A DNA stretch of 64,000 bases from Linnemannia elongata (Eukaryota > Mortierellomycota > Mortierellomycetes > Mortierellales > Mortierellaceae), in the NCBI GenBank assembly GCA_036320915.1, contig JAXBDG010000001.1:3928001-3992000 (forward strand), given 5' to 3'. The notes below the pieces were generated by a model. The model made no database searches, was not told where the DNA came from, and saw only the letters and a list, made by a program, of their open reading frames with translations. Position numbers and translations under genes: made by a program. Shown here in pieces: positions 25,392 to 36,642 of the stretch. How positions within the stretch are numbered: the stretch's first letter is position 1; each line of letters begins with the position of its first letter.

Positions 25392-26596
25392 ATGCCGCCC
25401 GCCATGGCTTCAAGTCAGCTCGAGATGACTATCTCCGTCTTCTCACCCCGCCTCACAAACGCGACCAGTTCACACAACACTGTCATCGGGGCAGGAACGG
25501 GATGGAGTGTTGGCGCTTGGAAGGTGAACTTACACCGATTTGATCCGCGTGAATGTCACTTTTTGATGGACATCATTTGGGATCGGCCGGACGGTCAAAA
25601 CTTCTTCAAGTTTCGGTCGATGTATGTCATATCTCGCGCTGGCATCATAGTTGTCAAAGTTGGAGATCCTAACTGGTCTGTTGGCTACAGGCAGTACAGT
25701 GCGCAAGGTAAAAAAAAACCAGAGGATATGAAAGAAAGCCCATTTTGGGACGCCTCATGTTGCTCAAGCTGCTTTCTTTTCTTTCATACTATCATCTTAT
25801 AGCAAGGATTCCTGAGGGGTCTGTCCTCATAGGAGACAAGTACGACTTTGATGTAGTCTTTTCGACAGAGCCAGATTTACGCAGGACAATCCCTGACCCC
25901 GCCCCTGCCCTCGCCTCTGTGCCTGCCCCCGCACCCGTTATCAAGTCAAAATCGGTGCTCCAGTCCACGTCTGCGTCCAAGGAGAAGTGCCTCATCTCGT
26001 TGTTGCTCAAAGATCCTAGCTCGGTCGACGTCTGCTTCACCTTCACCAACAATAAGGCCTGCTCTAACATCGGTCTCTGGGCTCATCGTTTTCTCCTGTC
26101 ACAGCATGAGTCCTTTGCAAAGCTGATTCAAGATGCCATCACGGTCCAGTCACTTGGTGACATGGTTCTAGCTGACACAAAGTCCGTTGAGGATGTCGAT
26201 TCTGATGCGGAGTCTACGAGCAACCTTTCGGTCGACACTGCTATTACCCCGACAGTAGCGGCACGAGGGATGTCCGTCGGAGCCGCCTCTAAAGAGCTTT
26301 TTATCAAAATCGACACCGTCTCCTTGGCTACCTTCTGCGTGATGTTGTATTACATATACACTGGCGAGATTGACTATACGGTCGACGCGACACGCTTTGT
26401 TTTGAGTGATACTAACAAGGTCACTTTGGTTTGGCGAGACTCTGCGGGCAAGGTCGAAGAATCCGTTGACTGGCGTCCCCTGGATCAAAGCTCTCCCTGG
26501 CGCCTCAAGGAAGTTACCTTGAATGAACTCAAGGATGCCGCTCTTCATTTTGGACTCACAGACCTCCTAGATGAATTAGGGGTTGATTTCGTTTGA
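25392..26596 (+). CDS. MATH-like/BTB domain protein, 369 aa
   Basis: Two exons, 25392-25707 and 25803-26596 (1110 nt in frame, phase-1 intron). The N-terminal ~150 residues form a MATH-like region (EMTISVFSPRLTN, GAGTGWSVGAW). The segment LIGDKYDFDVVFS leads into a BTB/POZ fold: VDVCFTFTNNKA, then LWAHRFLLSQHESFAKLIQ (the classic BTB H-x-x-L-x-x-x-S-x-x-F pattern), a variable acidic insert, and FCVMLYYIYTGEID. Animal proteins of this layout are substrate adaptors for cullin-3 ubiquitin ligases; that role here is inferred from family only. It is closely similar to the gene at 43693-45172, from which it differs mainly by a shorter C-terminus (ends LDELGVDFV). The intron position matches that paralogue and the larger BTB gene at 38950-41322. 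Confidence 0.85.
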
Positions 26597-27505
26597 TGCG
26601 CACCTTGAGGGTCATTTTCGTCAAGTGGATAAATCACACCTTACTGATTAGAGAGATCACGGTGTACTCATTACTGGATGGATTGCTTCCACATTTCACC
26701 GCCACTTTCTTTATACTTTTCTTTTCGCAGATCCATATCGCATAGCGTGTAACACCCTACCTTGTCAAAATCAAAATCTGAATAAATATTAAGACCATTT
26801 TTTTTTCTTTTTCCAATGCGCTGGACTTTTATTTTCAGCTCTGCTCCGACTGACCACCCACGGCCACCGGTTCGATCCCGTTTTACTGACATGAACTTGT
26901 TGTGCAGGGAGGCGGCTGCGAGATGTCATTGTGAAGAAGTTGGATTTGAACTTGGAGCTACCTACCCCTCCCACCCTGAAAAAAAAAAAAAAAACCAATC
27001 CTCTCTGCGCCTTTTCAAGTATGCATGTTGCGTTGAGACTTCTGAAATCACGCGGCCACAGGAGGTTGGCTGAAAAAAAAGATATGAGAGTGAGCTGAAA
27101 GCCAAAGGACAGGAAACCCAATGGTCTGAACGGCTTCCTCCCAAAACACCCCCTTCCTTCAGTAATGCGCCACCAATTTGTCAAACAAGCGTTTGATCTT
27201 TTCTTTTGCTTTCAGCGATCGGCACAAACATTTTGATTTGTATGAGAGTTTTATTTTCATTCATGTCATGAACGAGGATAGCAGGGTTGTACAGAAAGAA
27301 ACAATTACGAAGAAAAAACAACAAATAAGACTAATGCAAAAGACGTAAAAGTAAAGGGTGTATGTGGAAGGGGAATAAGTGTTGACACCAAAACTAGGCG
27401 AGGGCAACCAAAGGAATGCAAGGGTAAAGAACAAGAAGAAAAAAAACACAACTATGATTACAAGAAAGAAAGAAAACAACGATAACGACCAAAGAAGAGC
27501 CTTAG
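26597..27505. other. Intergenic region, no supported gene
   Basis: Convergent 3' flanks of BTB gene 1 (+) and the Mga2-like gene (-). There is an A15 run near 26980-26994. A B-box-like GGTTCGATCC word at about 26871 was examined for a tRNA, but no cloverleaf could be drawn. Confidence 0.5.
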
Positions 27506-30500
27506 TTAGACTTGAATACCGGCAAGGTTCATGAGTCCACCAGTCCACTGGCGGGCAACATCAAACGTCGACGCAATACGAATGATCGTCAACGCGAGCA
27601 TGACCAGCAGGACGGGCACCCAAAACAAGAACAGCATCTTGTCCTTCTTCAGTCTCTTCATCTTTTGGTGGTATCTCGCCCTCAGTTCCTGAATGTGTCT
27701 GTTCTCGCCCACAGCTCCGACTGCACGCTCAGCAACAGCTGCTCCCCCAACAACGGCACCATTGTTGACAATCTCGGTGATGATCCTGCGACCACCACGG
27801 ACGACGGACGACTCGCCCACATCTGATACAGGAGCTGGCTGTTGTTGAGGCTCAGATCCCATTGGTGGGTAGAATCGTCTGACCTTACTGAGGGGAGACG
27901 TGACAGTAACGCCTCCATTGGCGGCTGCTCCATGAGGACCAGGGGCAGTCGACAAAGTCAGAGGATTGTAGGTGGAATCCTGGGCAGGCATAGCATAGCT
28001 GTTGACAGGCTGCTGCAAGACCGAAGTCGACGAGAAGGGCTCGTGGTAGACGTTCAAGTAACGACTGGGGGCTTCCTCGGGGACAGAGACGGCAAGAGGA
28101 ATATTGGTGTTGTTCATGGTGCGGTTGTCGGGTCCAGAGTGAAGGTTCCAGAGCTCGTGCGAAATCGCCTGCTCATCCAACATCTCATGACCAATGGATC
28201 CGTTGCGCTGGTGACGGAAGGGCTGCTTCTCGGACAGCTGCTCAGCGTTGGCATTAGCGGTAGGGACCTCGGCCTTGCCGCTAAAGTTGTAAGGCATGTA
28301 AGTTCCAATGTTGGCGTTGAAAGCCTGGATCGACGTAGGCATGCTGGGCATGTTCATCAGGAAGGCTCCCTTCTCAGGCAAGATGTGGTTCAGGGACTTC
28401 AGGAACTCAAAGTCAAACGCGGGTGAGGAAGACTGGATCTGGGTCAAAGTCTTCTGAAGCCAGTTGGTAGCCATCTCGTTGGCCTGGGTATCCTTGGAGT
28501 CCTGAGGAATGGCCGTCGCCATGGGGATCAGGCTGGGGGAAGAGGGAGCCTGGACAATCTCGGCATTCTCCGACTTGTTGAGCACAACAGTCTCCTGAAC
28601 ATCCTCTTCCTGCTCCTCTCCATCCCAGAGACTGGACTCGTCTGACAACTCCTCGCCAATCCACTCGCCGCGATCCAGCCAGGCAATGTCCTCGATCTCT
28701 GACCCAACAAGGCTGTTCTCATCAAACGAATCCTCGCCCTCGTCTTCCTCCTCCAGAGCGTCGCTTTCAGTGGCAAAGTGCTCCAGCCAGACACCACTGT
28801 CCTCACCGTCCTCAACGTCGCCCAAGGCCTGAAGTTCCTCATCAACGTCCGACTCGCCCTCGGCCTCCTGTGCAGACTCGTAGCCGGCATCCTCCTGGGC
28901 TCCTGCATCGACCCAGCTGTTGCTAGTCCTCAATGCCTGGATCAAGTCGGTCTTGGCAGCCTCCTCATGCAAACCAGCCAAATCAACACATCCGACGCCG
29001 TGAACGCTTCGCAACATCACATCGGCGCCCTTGTCGATCAAGACCTTGGCGCTTCCTGCCTGACCTCTCCAGCAAGCATAGTGGAGTGCACTGTATCCGT
29101 TCATGTCCAATGCATCGACCTCAATATCAGGCATATCAGCAAGGGCATCCACCAAACGTTCGAATCCCTTCATGGCTCCCAAGTGAAGAAGGCGATGACC
29201 AGTGTCGCGTCTAGCAAGGTTGATAACGCTGTGTCCGTTGGGAGGGAGCTCCGAAAGGACTGTGAGAAGAGTCAAGATCCTGTCCTCAAGTCCAGCTTGG
29301 AACTCGGCATCAGTCTCCATATCGCCAAACGACAAGATCAAATCCCTGACAAGAGTGCTATAGTCGAGTGTGTTTTGATGTTGTTGGCCCTGTTGTTGCT
29401 GTCCCTGCTGCTGCTGTCCCTGTTGCTGTTGACCGTTAGCGACCTGACTTCCGACGATGCGCAAGGCAATGTTCCTGGCATCCTCCAAGCGACCTGTCAT
29501 CTTCAACCCGACCACCTGAAGTGCAAGCTCCATCAGCGCCTTGTCGCTCTCATCAACATAGGTGAACAGCATCATCTCGTTCATGTCTCCGGCCTGGGGC
29601 AAGGTGATCGAAGGATGCTCCTTGAATGTGACAACCGTTGTTCCTGGCTGAATCCTGGGTGGCAGAATGCAGATCAAAGTGTTGGGCGACCAGAACTGGG
29701 TGGGGAGTGCTGGGGTCGAATCAAACATGGCTGTGAGGCCTGCATAAAAGTTGGCACCCAATACTGTAATTTCGATGCCTCCGAAGCAAGGTCCTTGGTT
29801 AGGGATCAGGCGCGACATCCTGGGAACAATAAAGCCAGGAGGCACCATCGCAAGGCTGGAGGTGAGTCCGAGAATCGAGGGCAGTGGTGATGGTGAGACC
29901 AAGGCGGGGTTGGCAACGAGAGGGTTGATGGGGGAGGCAATGGTTGCAGTTGTAGAGGATTGGGCAGCAGATGAGGCCAAGGGGTTAACAGCGCCTGAAG
30001 GTCGCTTGCGCTTAATGGGTCCAACGCCTCCTGAGGTGCTTGTACGGCGAGCGACGGGTGTAGAAGTGACAGTTGCAGAGCCGTTGAATGCCTCAGGGAA
30101 AAGAGCCTGCTGTTGAAGCTGTTGGAACTGCAAGTGCTGTTGTTGAAGCTGCTGTTGTTGATGTTGTTGTTGTTGACGCTCCTGTTCCTGCTGGAGCTGG
30201 ACATGCTGTCTAGATTGCTCCATAGGTGACATGGTAGGGGCTGCGAGGGAGATGGGGATATCCACAAGTTGCTCAGGGACCATTCTGTCATTGTTGGTGG
30301 CGTAGATGTAGCTGTTCATAGAGTGGAACTGCTGCTGCTGCCCCTCAAAGGACCCAGGAGGGTACTCGGGCGAGGGCGTTGTCTGGCAGGCCATCGACAC
30401 ACGGTCAGAAGGAGAGATAGGCGATGAAGGCGAGGGAACCTGGCGGGCATCATCGGCTTGGGAGAATTGTGAGATCATGTCGACAATGGAGAGGTTGTTG

Positions 30501-32035
30501 GGGTCATAATGGCCAATGTCCATTGAGACCTGGAGAGGGGAGGGCGAGGCGTTGGAGGAAGCAGAGTCCATTTCGGACTCTTCAGACTCTTCCTCCTCCT
30601 CATCGTCGTCCTCAGGAGTACCCATGTCAACCTCGCTCTCAACTTCGTCACCAGGAGACAATGGTGAGCTTGGAGGTGTGAGGGTGACGACCTGATTGGT
30701 GGCGTCGGCTGACTTTTTGGTGGAGGACTTCTTGGTTGGGACGGCACCAGCCTCGGGCTTCTTGACCTTGGATGCCTTGTGGTCGTCAGTGATCATGATA
30801 GGGGGAGAGATGCCGACGGCGACGACATTGTTGGCGTAGTCGCGAAGGACAAACTGGATGCAGAAACCTTGCTTCTCGCCGTGATGCCTGCAGTAGCAGG
30901 TGATGCGGGTAGGGAGGGTGAGTTCGCCGGATGTGAATTCTGCGATCTCTGTGCAGTTGAAGAGGAGGATTTTGCGCTGTTCGAGGGCCATGACCTCGGG
31001 CTCGTCGTCTTCGATGACAGGGGTAGCAGCAGCTCCAGCTTTCTTCTTGCCAATGTTCTTTTTGCGTTGGGCTCGTTTGCGTTCGCGGAGGACACATCCT
31101 GTACAGGTCTGGATGACTTTGGACTTGTCACTTTGGCAGACGACGGCGGCCTCGAGACTGAGGCATGTACCATTGTTTAATGCGTCGTAGACCTCAGGGC
31201 CTATATATTTTTAGTTAGATGGAGATGGAAGGGAGTACAAACAAAAGATCTGTTAGTTGAGGATTGAATGTGCATGTTTGTGTAATATTGCGGGGGATAA
31301 AGAGAGGGGCTGTTGCTGTTGTTGTTTTTGTTGTTGTTGTGAATACGTGTTTGGGTGCTGACTATTAATCAAGTCAAGAAATCAAAGTGGATAAAAAAAA
31401 ATAATTTTTCGTTTTGTTTGTTGGGACAATCAACAGACAGAACAGAGGCCAACTGTCTGCGGGCAAACTGAACGTGGTAGATGGGTGGTGTGGGTCAAGT
31501 TTTTTTTTTTTCTTCTTCTCTCTTTCGACTCCGCCCGTTTAGTTGGGAGGCAATCCTAGTCTCGGGGCAGGTGCCCTTTTGGAATCCACAGAGCAACAAC
31601 AACAGGTCCGAGGACATACAAAAAAAAAATAAGAAATAATTGATACGTACCGACATTCTTGGCGTTAACAGACTTGTTCTTCTCCTTGGCGACCATATAC
31701 TCGGGCAGTTTGATATGTGTCCATGCGCCAATGCGCTCGTTGTTCTGGTTAACTAGCTGGATGCCGAGCTTGATCTGGGTCTCCACCCGGGACTTTGCTC
31801 CTTGTGAAGGGACACCCGTAATATTCACCCGCAGACTATTTTTGTTATATATCATATGGGAAAGGGGTATTCCGTTAGCCGAGAGAAGTGGGGTCCGAGT
31901 GTAAATGTGTGTTTTTGGGGTTCATAGCACCACAGCTAAGAGGAAGAAGGGGCTGTTGTTGCTGTTATCGTTATCATTGAGGGAGTTGAAGTAGTTGGAG
32001 GGGGTTTTTTTGCCATACCCATTCTGTGACATCAT
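27506..32035 (-). CDS. Mga2/Spt23-like ER-membrane transcription factor (IPT, ankyrin, C-terminal TM)
   Basis: Homologues Mga2 and Spt23 are ER-anchored precursors that, once released, activate the delta-9 desaturase gene. Supported exons are 31835-31651 and 31200-27506 (intron 31650-31201, phase 1), about 1290 codons. The first encodes LRVNITGVPSQGAKSRVETQIK, abbreviated here to its core VETQIKLGIQL. A Cys-rich stretch (TCTGCVLRERKRAQRKK) follows near 31090. Glutamine-rich disorder (near 30190) precedes an IPT/TIG fold (about 29825-29590), ankyrin repeats (about 29230-28985), an acidic region, and a C-terminal membrane helix with LFWVPVLLVMLALTI (about 27640-27590). The 5' end is uncertain: an ATG at 32035 opens MMSQNGYGKKTPSNYFNSL. 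It stays in the same frame as the next exon apart from one stop, so an intron ending at AAAAATAG (31836) is expected, but its donor is not clear. Confidence 0.85.
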
Positions 32036-32840
32036 GTGTGTATGTGTTTGTGTGTGCTCTCTCGGTCGACCGTCCTAGTCGGTTATTGCTGTGATTGTTG
32101 TTGTTCCTGATGTGGGGAGAGAAAGAGAGAGTGAAGGAGAATGTGTGGAAGGAAGAGAAAAGGAGGTGTGAAGACTGGGATGAGTGTGTGGGTGTGTGGA
32201 GTTATGTGAAGGAAGGGGATTAGTGGGTGCGTGAAGTTTGCAGGAGTGAACCCCAGAGAGTCGTAAAAGTATAAAAGAAAGAAAATTCTGTGGGGTGGAG
32301 AGAGAGGGAGAGAGGGTGTGTGTGTTTATGTGAGGGTGGTCAAGGTCTGTTGGTGGAAGGGGAAGTGAAAGGGATATAGGTCGAGGAGGAAAGGGTATAA
32401 GTTTGGGTGGTATTGGATTGATTGAGAGTGAGAGAGAGAGAGAAAGGGAAGGATGAGAGTGAGCGTGATGTGAATGGAGGGAAAAAGAGAGTAGCGAAGA
32501 AAAGAGGGAAGGGAAGGATATGTGGAGAAAGGTGTGAAAAAGTGAAGGAAGGAAAAGAAGAAGAAAGAGTGTGCAAGTGAGAGAGAGTGAGATACGAGAA
32601 TATCTTTAGCCATCGAAAATAAAAAAGAACATGGAAAACTTGTTTTTTGGGGGCACCAGACTTTGTGTGTTATGGCAAAACAAAGCAAGGGCTCACTCTG
32701 CTGACTGTTGTTTCTTTTGCTGTTGTTCACTTTGCTGCGTGGCCACTCTCCATCTCTCACCCCCCTCCCCTCACTAATTATTCTAATCGCCGCCCACTTT
32801 GCCCCAGCGAACAAACATCATCGACGCCCTTTGCTCGCAT

Positions 32841-32879
<39 letters not shown>

Positions 32880-33618
32880 GTTTGCTGTATCTCTGTATCT
32901 TTCTAGTCTTTAACAGCCCCATTCATATTCACCCACACATCTCCCACCGACCATCACTCATGATCGTCCCTCTTTCCACTCACCCCCTTTTTTTTTCCTT
33001 TTTCCTTCTATCTCTGTTACTGCTGCATGTCCACAGATACAACTGTCCCATCTACCTCACAAGATAAAACTCCCATCAATTGAACCTCGTTCTTCTTCTT
33101 CTTCTTTTCATTGTTCTTTTTGCCATGGCTTGAGTAACCTTGCAAGTTCTGGCTCCCATGCAGCTACTCCCCCACCTCGTGGCCTAAGGAGCTTCTCCAA
33201 CTAGCCCTTTTTCTTTATCTTTTTTAAAAAAAGATGAGCTGACTCTCGATCATACAGCGTATGAAGGGGGAGATTGAAATTTTTTGGTTCAAATTTTTCC
33301 AATTTGTTGGGAACGCACTGCAGCATGTGAAAGGCACGCTGGGGAGGGGGAGCAGACAGAGACAAGAAGCGATCTGAGCTCAACTCTTTTTTCTCTTCTC
33401 TCTCTCTTCGTTTCATCATCACTCACAAGAGACAGAGAGAGAGTCTCAACCAACCAACCAGCCAACCAAACAAGCCAACAATCAAACCACCGAAAAATCG
33501 AACAAAGGGAAAAGGCAGTGGTGGTGGTGGTGGTGTAACACAACTCACGCGACTGGAGAGAAAACTAATACGTATACGCATTTTGCGCCACCAATCCTTT
33601 TATTCTTCATTTTCATTT
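32036..33618. promoter_or_regulatory. Intergenic region upstream of the Mga2-like gene
   Basis: Lies between the Mga2-like start and the end of Arp3, both on the minus strand, so it is the promoter/leader region of the Mga2-like gene. The minus strand is C/T-rich from 32100 to 32560. A T36 run occurs at 32842-32877. No other gene is supported. Confidence 0.5.
32842..32877. repeat. T36 homopolymer
   Basis: 36 consecutive T bases on the plus strand (an A run on the minus strand) in the Mga2-like upstream region. Confidence 0.95.
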
Positions 33619-36130
33619 TTAGTTGTTGTGAATCTGTGCCTGAAATAACCAGTTAGTAATAGTCGCCTCAAGGCAGCGCGGTATCTCTCCTTTTGGAATT
33701 TCTTCTCTCTCATATCGTTTGCTTAACCAACAGTGCCAAAGACGCGCTATCAAAAAAATATACAAGAAAAAAATAGTAAACGCTGTTAGGCAAATGGTCT
33801 CAGAAAACAAAATATACCAGTTTAAATACATAAATGAAAAAATAAGAGTCCATGACCCATAGATCTTACGTTATGTCTGGCAATGGATGGTCCAACCTCA
33901 TCGTACTCAGCCTTGGTGTGGCAGTAAGAGTGGAACTCTCCCTAATAACATAGTTATGAAAACAAAGTGAACACTGATAAGTTTCCATGATCCAATTGCT
34001 CCCATTGTTCCTTCTCTGATAATTCTTCCTAGCCAAGGACATAACAAAAAACAAGAAACGTACTGTTGAGGCGAGCAAAGAGCCTCCGAACCAGACAGCA
34101 TAACGCTGCTTCTTGTGGCTGATAACGTTGACCTCCATGGGAGTAGCCTGCATTTTGCCTCCCGAAAGAACCTCGCTGCGCTTGATACGAGTGTCTGCAA
34201 TACGCTTGATATCACGCTGCAAACGCTTTCCAAAGTTCTCAAACATCGTCGATCCTCCAGACAACACAATGTTCTATGTTGTTTTGATTATAACAATAAA
34301 AAATCATAATTAGTTGTTGTTCAGTAGTAGTCCCTTCAGCACCGAACTGGACAAATTGAATAAAAGTTACAGAGCAAAACATACCTTGTAGAGACCACGA
34401 CGAACATCAATGGGCGAGGTCTGGACAACAGTGTCGACGACCTCGGGGAGAGGAGTCAAGTAGTCTGAGCTGGCAATTTCTGGGTTGAAGAAGATCTCTG
34501 GTGCCAAGAAACGCTCAAAGCCGACATCAACGGAGTATGGCTAATACCAATTGAAAGATAAGAATAAAAATCGTTCTGTAAGCATCGCGTTCCATACAAG
34601 TCGCCATAGAACACTTGTATCCAGATCCTTTCAACTGTCCAAGTGGACAACCTAATCAGGAAAAAGTACCTTGCCGGTGACAGAGTGGACGCCCTCGTAC
34701 TTCTTAAAGTACTTGTCGCCCTCCTGGTCGTACTTCTTGAACTCCTTGACAATGTCGGGGCACACATACGAGTACTGCTCCTTGATCCTCTGAGCCACAG
34801 TCAACGAATCCTCAGCAGGGATCATGTTCTCGCCACGCTCACGGAGCAAGTTTTGAACAAACGAGGTCAAATCGCGTCCAGCAATAGGGACACTCTTAAT
34901 CGAAGATCCAATGACATATCCCTCAGCCTAAGTGTCCAATGAAGTATGAAAGCAAATAAATGTTGGTTAACAATACCCAGACACCCTTGCACCAACAACA
35001 AAGAATCGAGAGAAAAGAAAAAGGAAGCGAGAAGGGGAAAAGCACGTACGACAGGGATGACGTGGGTGACACCATCACCAGAGTCAATAACGGTTCCGGT
35101 CAAGGTCTGCTCGCTGACTTTGCTCGAGGTCCAGGAGGCAGCCAAGGCGAGAACAGCCTGGACAGCAATGTACAATCCCTGAACATTGAAAGACTCGAAC
35201 ATAATCTCGGCAGTGTTCTCACGGTTCTCTGGAGGGTTCAGTGGGGGCTCAGTCTATTTCATAGAGAGACAAGTAACAACAAGGCATGAGTATCCTGCTT
35301 TCAATTGATGTCCTTGACGGTTGTTTTTCTTAAAGAAGCCGGTTGTTCCTGAAAAGTGACGGCAAAAATCGTCATCTTCCTCCACGATCTGCTCTCCAAG
35401 GACTCACCAAAAGGAAAGAGTGATCCTCAGGCTCGCAGCGGAGGTACTTGAAGATACTCTGCTCCCAGTAACGCTCCATGTGGTCCCAGTTGTCGATCTG
35501 ACCGTGGCGAATGGGGTAGTTAAGGGCGTAGGTCTTTGAGTTGGCGACAGCCTCGTCTCCGATATAAAAGTCCAGATCTTCAATTCCGCGCTTGGAGGCG
35601 AGGTTGGAACTGGCGGACGAGTTCAAGTACGAGGGCTTGGAGGGGACCGAGGGTGCTCCCGAACCGGCTGTACCTCCGTCTCTGGTGGCGATAACGGTGG
35701 GCTGGATGAAAGATGGGTCGTTGTTTCCAGCGAAACCCATCTTTGTGAAGCTGTTCAGTAGAAGGTGGAAAAGCGAGATAGAGAAAGTACATTGGTGAGA
35801 AAAACGTCACGAAAGGGGAGGGGTTTTAAAACGACACGACGATAAGAAAAGGGATGTAAATGGCTGTTGACACGCGTTCCCCTCCAACAGAGTCGACTGC
35901 TGTGTGAATGTATAGCGAGGACAATGTCGTCATAAGGATGTTTGTCCTAGGCTCGGCATGCATTCATTTGTGCCGCTTGCTGTTCGTTTTGATGGGCGAG
36001 GTGGAGATGTTCCTTGAATAAAAAGTGTGGAGTTGGCGAGGTGACTGTTCCGCCAGGCACGATGGGGGCGATGGGAGGGGGGTATTTACCCTGTACCGTT
36101 GTCGATAACGACAGGAGCAAGACGCGACAT
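33619..36130 (-). CDS. ARP3: Actin-related protein 3 (Arp2/3 complex subunit), 434 aa
   Basis: Nucleation subunit of the Arp2/3 complex, which makes branched actin filaments in the cytoplasm. Eight exons on the minus strand: 36130-36090, 35750-35408, 35253-35050, 34927-34670, 34540-34385, 34273-34064, 33941-33870 and 33639-33619. They total 1305 nt in frame, within the usual Arp3 length range. Visible signatures are VVIDNGTG at the N-terminus followed by FTKMGFAGN, the Arp3-type insert before [29 protein letters not shown] (nucleotide-binding loop) and [19 protein letters not shown]. The final exon is only seven codons including the stop (AQIHNN). That last junction is supported by frame and splice signals, but the C-terminal residues are less certain than the rest. 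Confidence 0.95.
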
Positions 36131-36642
36131 TGTGGAAAAGGAAGGGAGGGAAAGGGTGAAGGGAGGGAGGAGAGGTGAGTAGGGTCTAAGGAAAGGTAAG
36201 AAGGATGGGAGAATAAAGAAAAGAAAAAGAAAGAGATGATTAATATGAAGTCATGGTCCAGTCTGTCTACTGCTTGAATAGCTTGCGGTCTGCGGCTATT
36301 TTCTCCCACCGTTCGTTCGTTCGTTGGAGCTCAGAAGTGTTCCTCTCTCTGGCAGGTCAAATCAATTAACCCAAATCCTTTATTTCCTGGCATCTCTCGT
36401 GTGACGTCAAATTGGCATCTGCAACATGGCTGTTGTACGGCAGAGTGTAAAGTCTTATTTCCAGACAAGGCCTTCCTATTCTTATAGAAAACGAGGTAGC
36501 AGAGCAACGTGACTGTGATAGAGCTTTGTTCTCCTCCTCCTACTCGTAAACAGAACAGGTCGTGGTTTGTGTTTTTTTTTCTCTTCTTTTTTTTCTTTTT
36601 CCTCTCACCCCATCCCTTACCCTTCACATCCATCGATTCAAC
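36131..36642. promoter_or_regulatory. Divergent promoter, Arp3 and EBP1/PA2G4
   Basis: 512 bp separate the two start codons, which point away from each other. The region is C/T-rich on the side of each gene and has no TATA box that I can identify with confidence. It presumably serves both housekeeping genes. Confidence 0.6.

Noticed and set aside
26840..26990. Possible tRNA gene (GGTTCGATCC B-box-like word)
   Set aside because: No acceptor stem, D-arm or anticodon arm can be drawn on either strand.
28778..29890. 370-codon plus-strand frame opposite the Mga2-like gene
   Set aside because: Shadow of the ankyrin/IPT coding region on the other strand.
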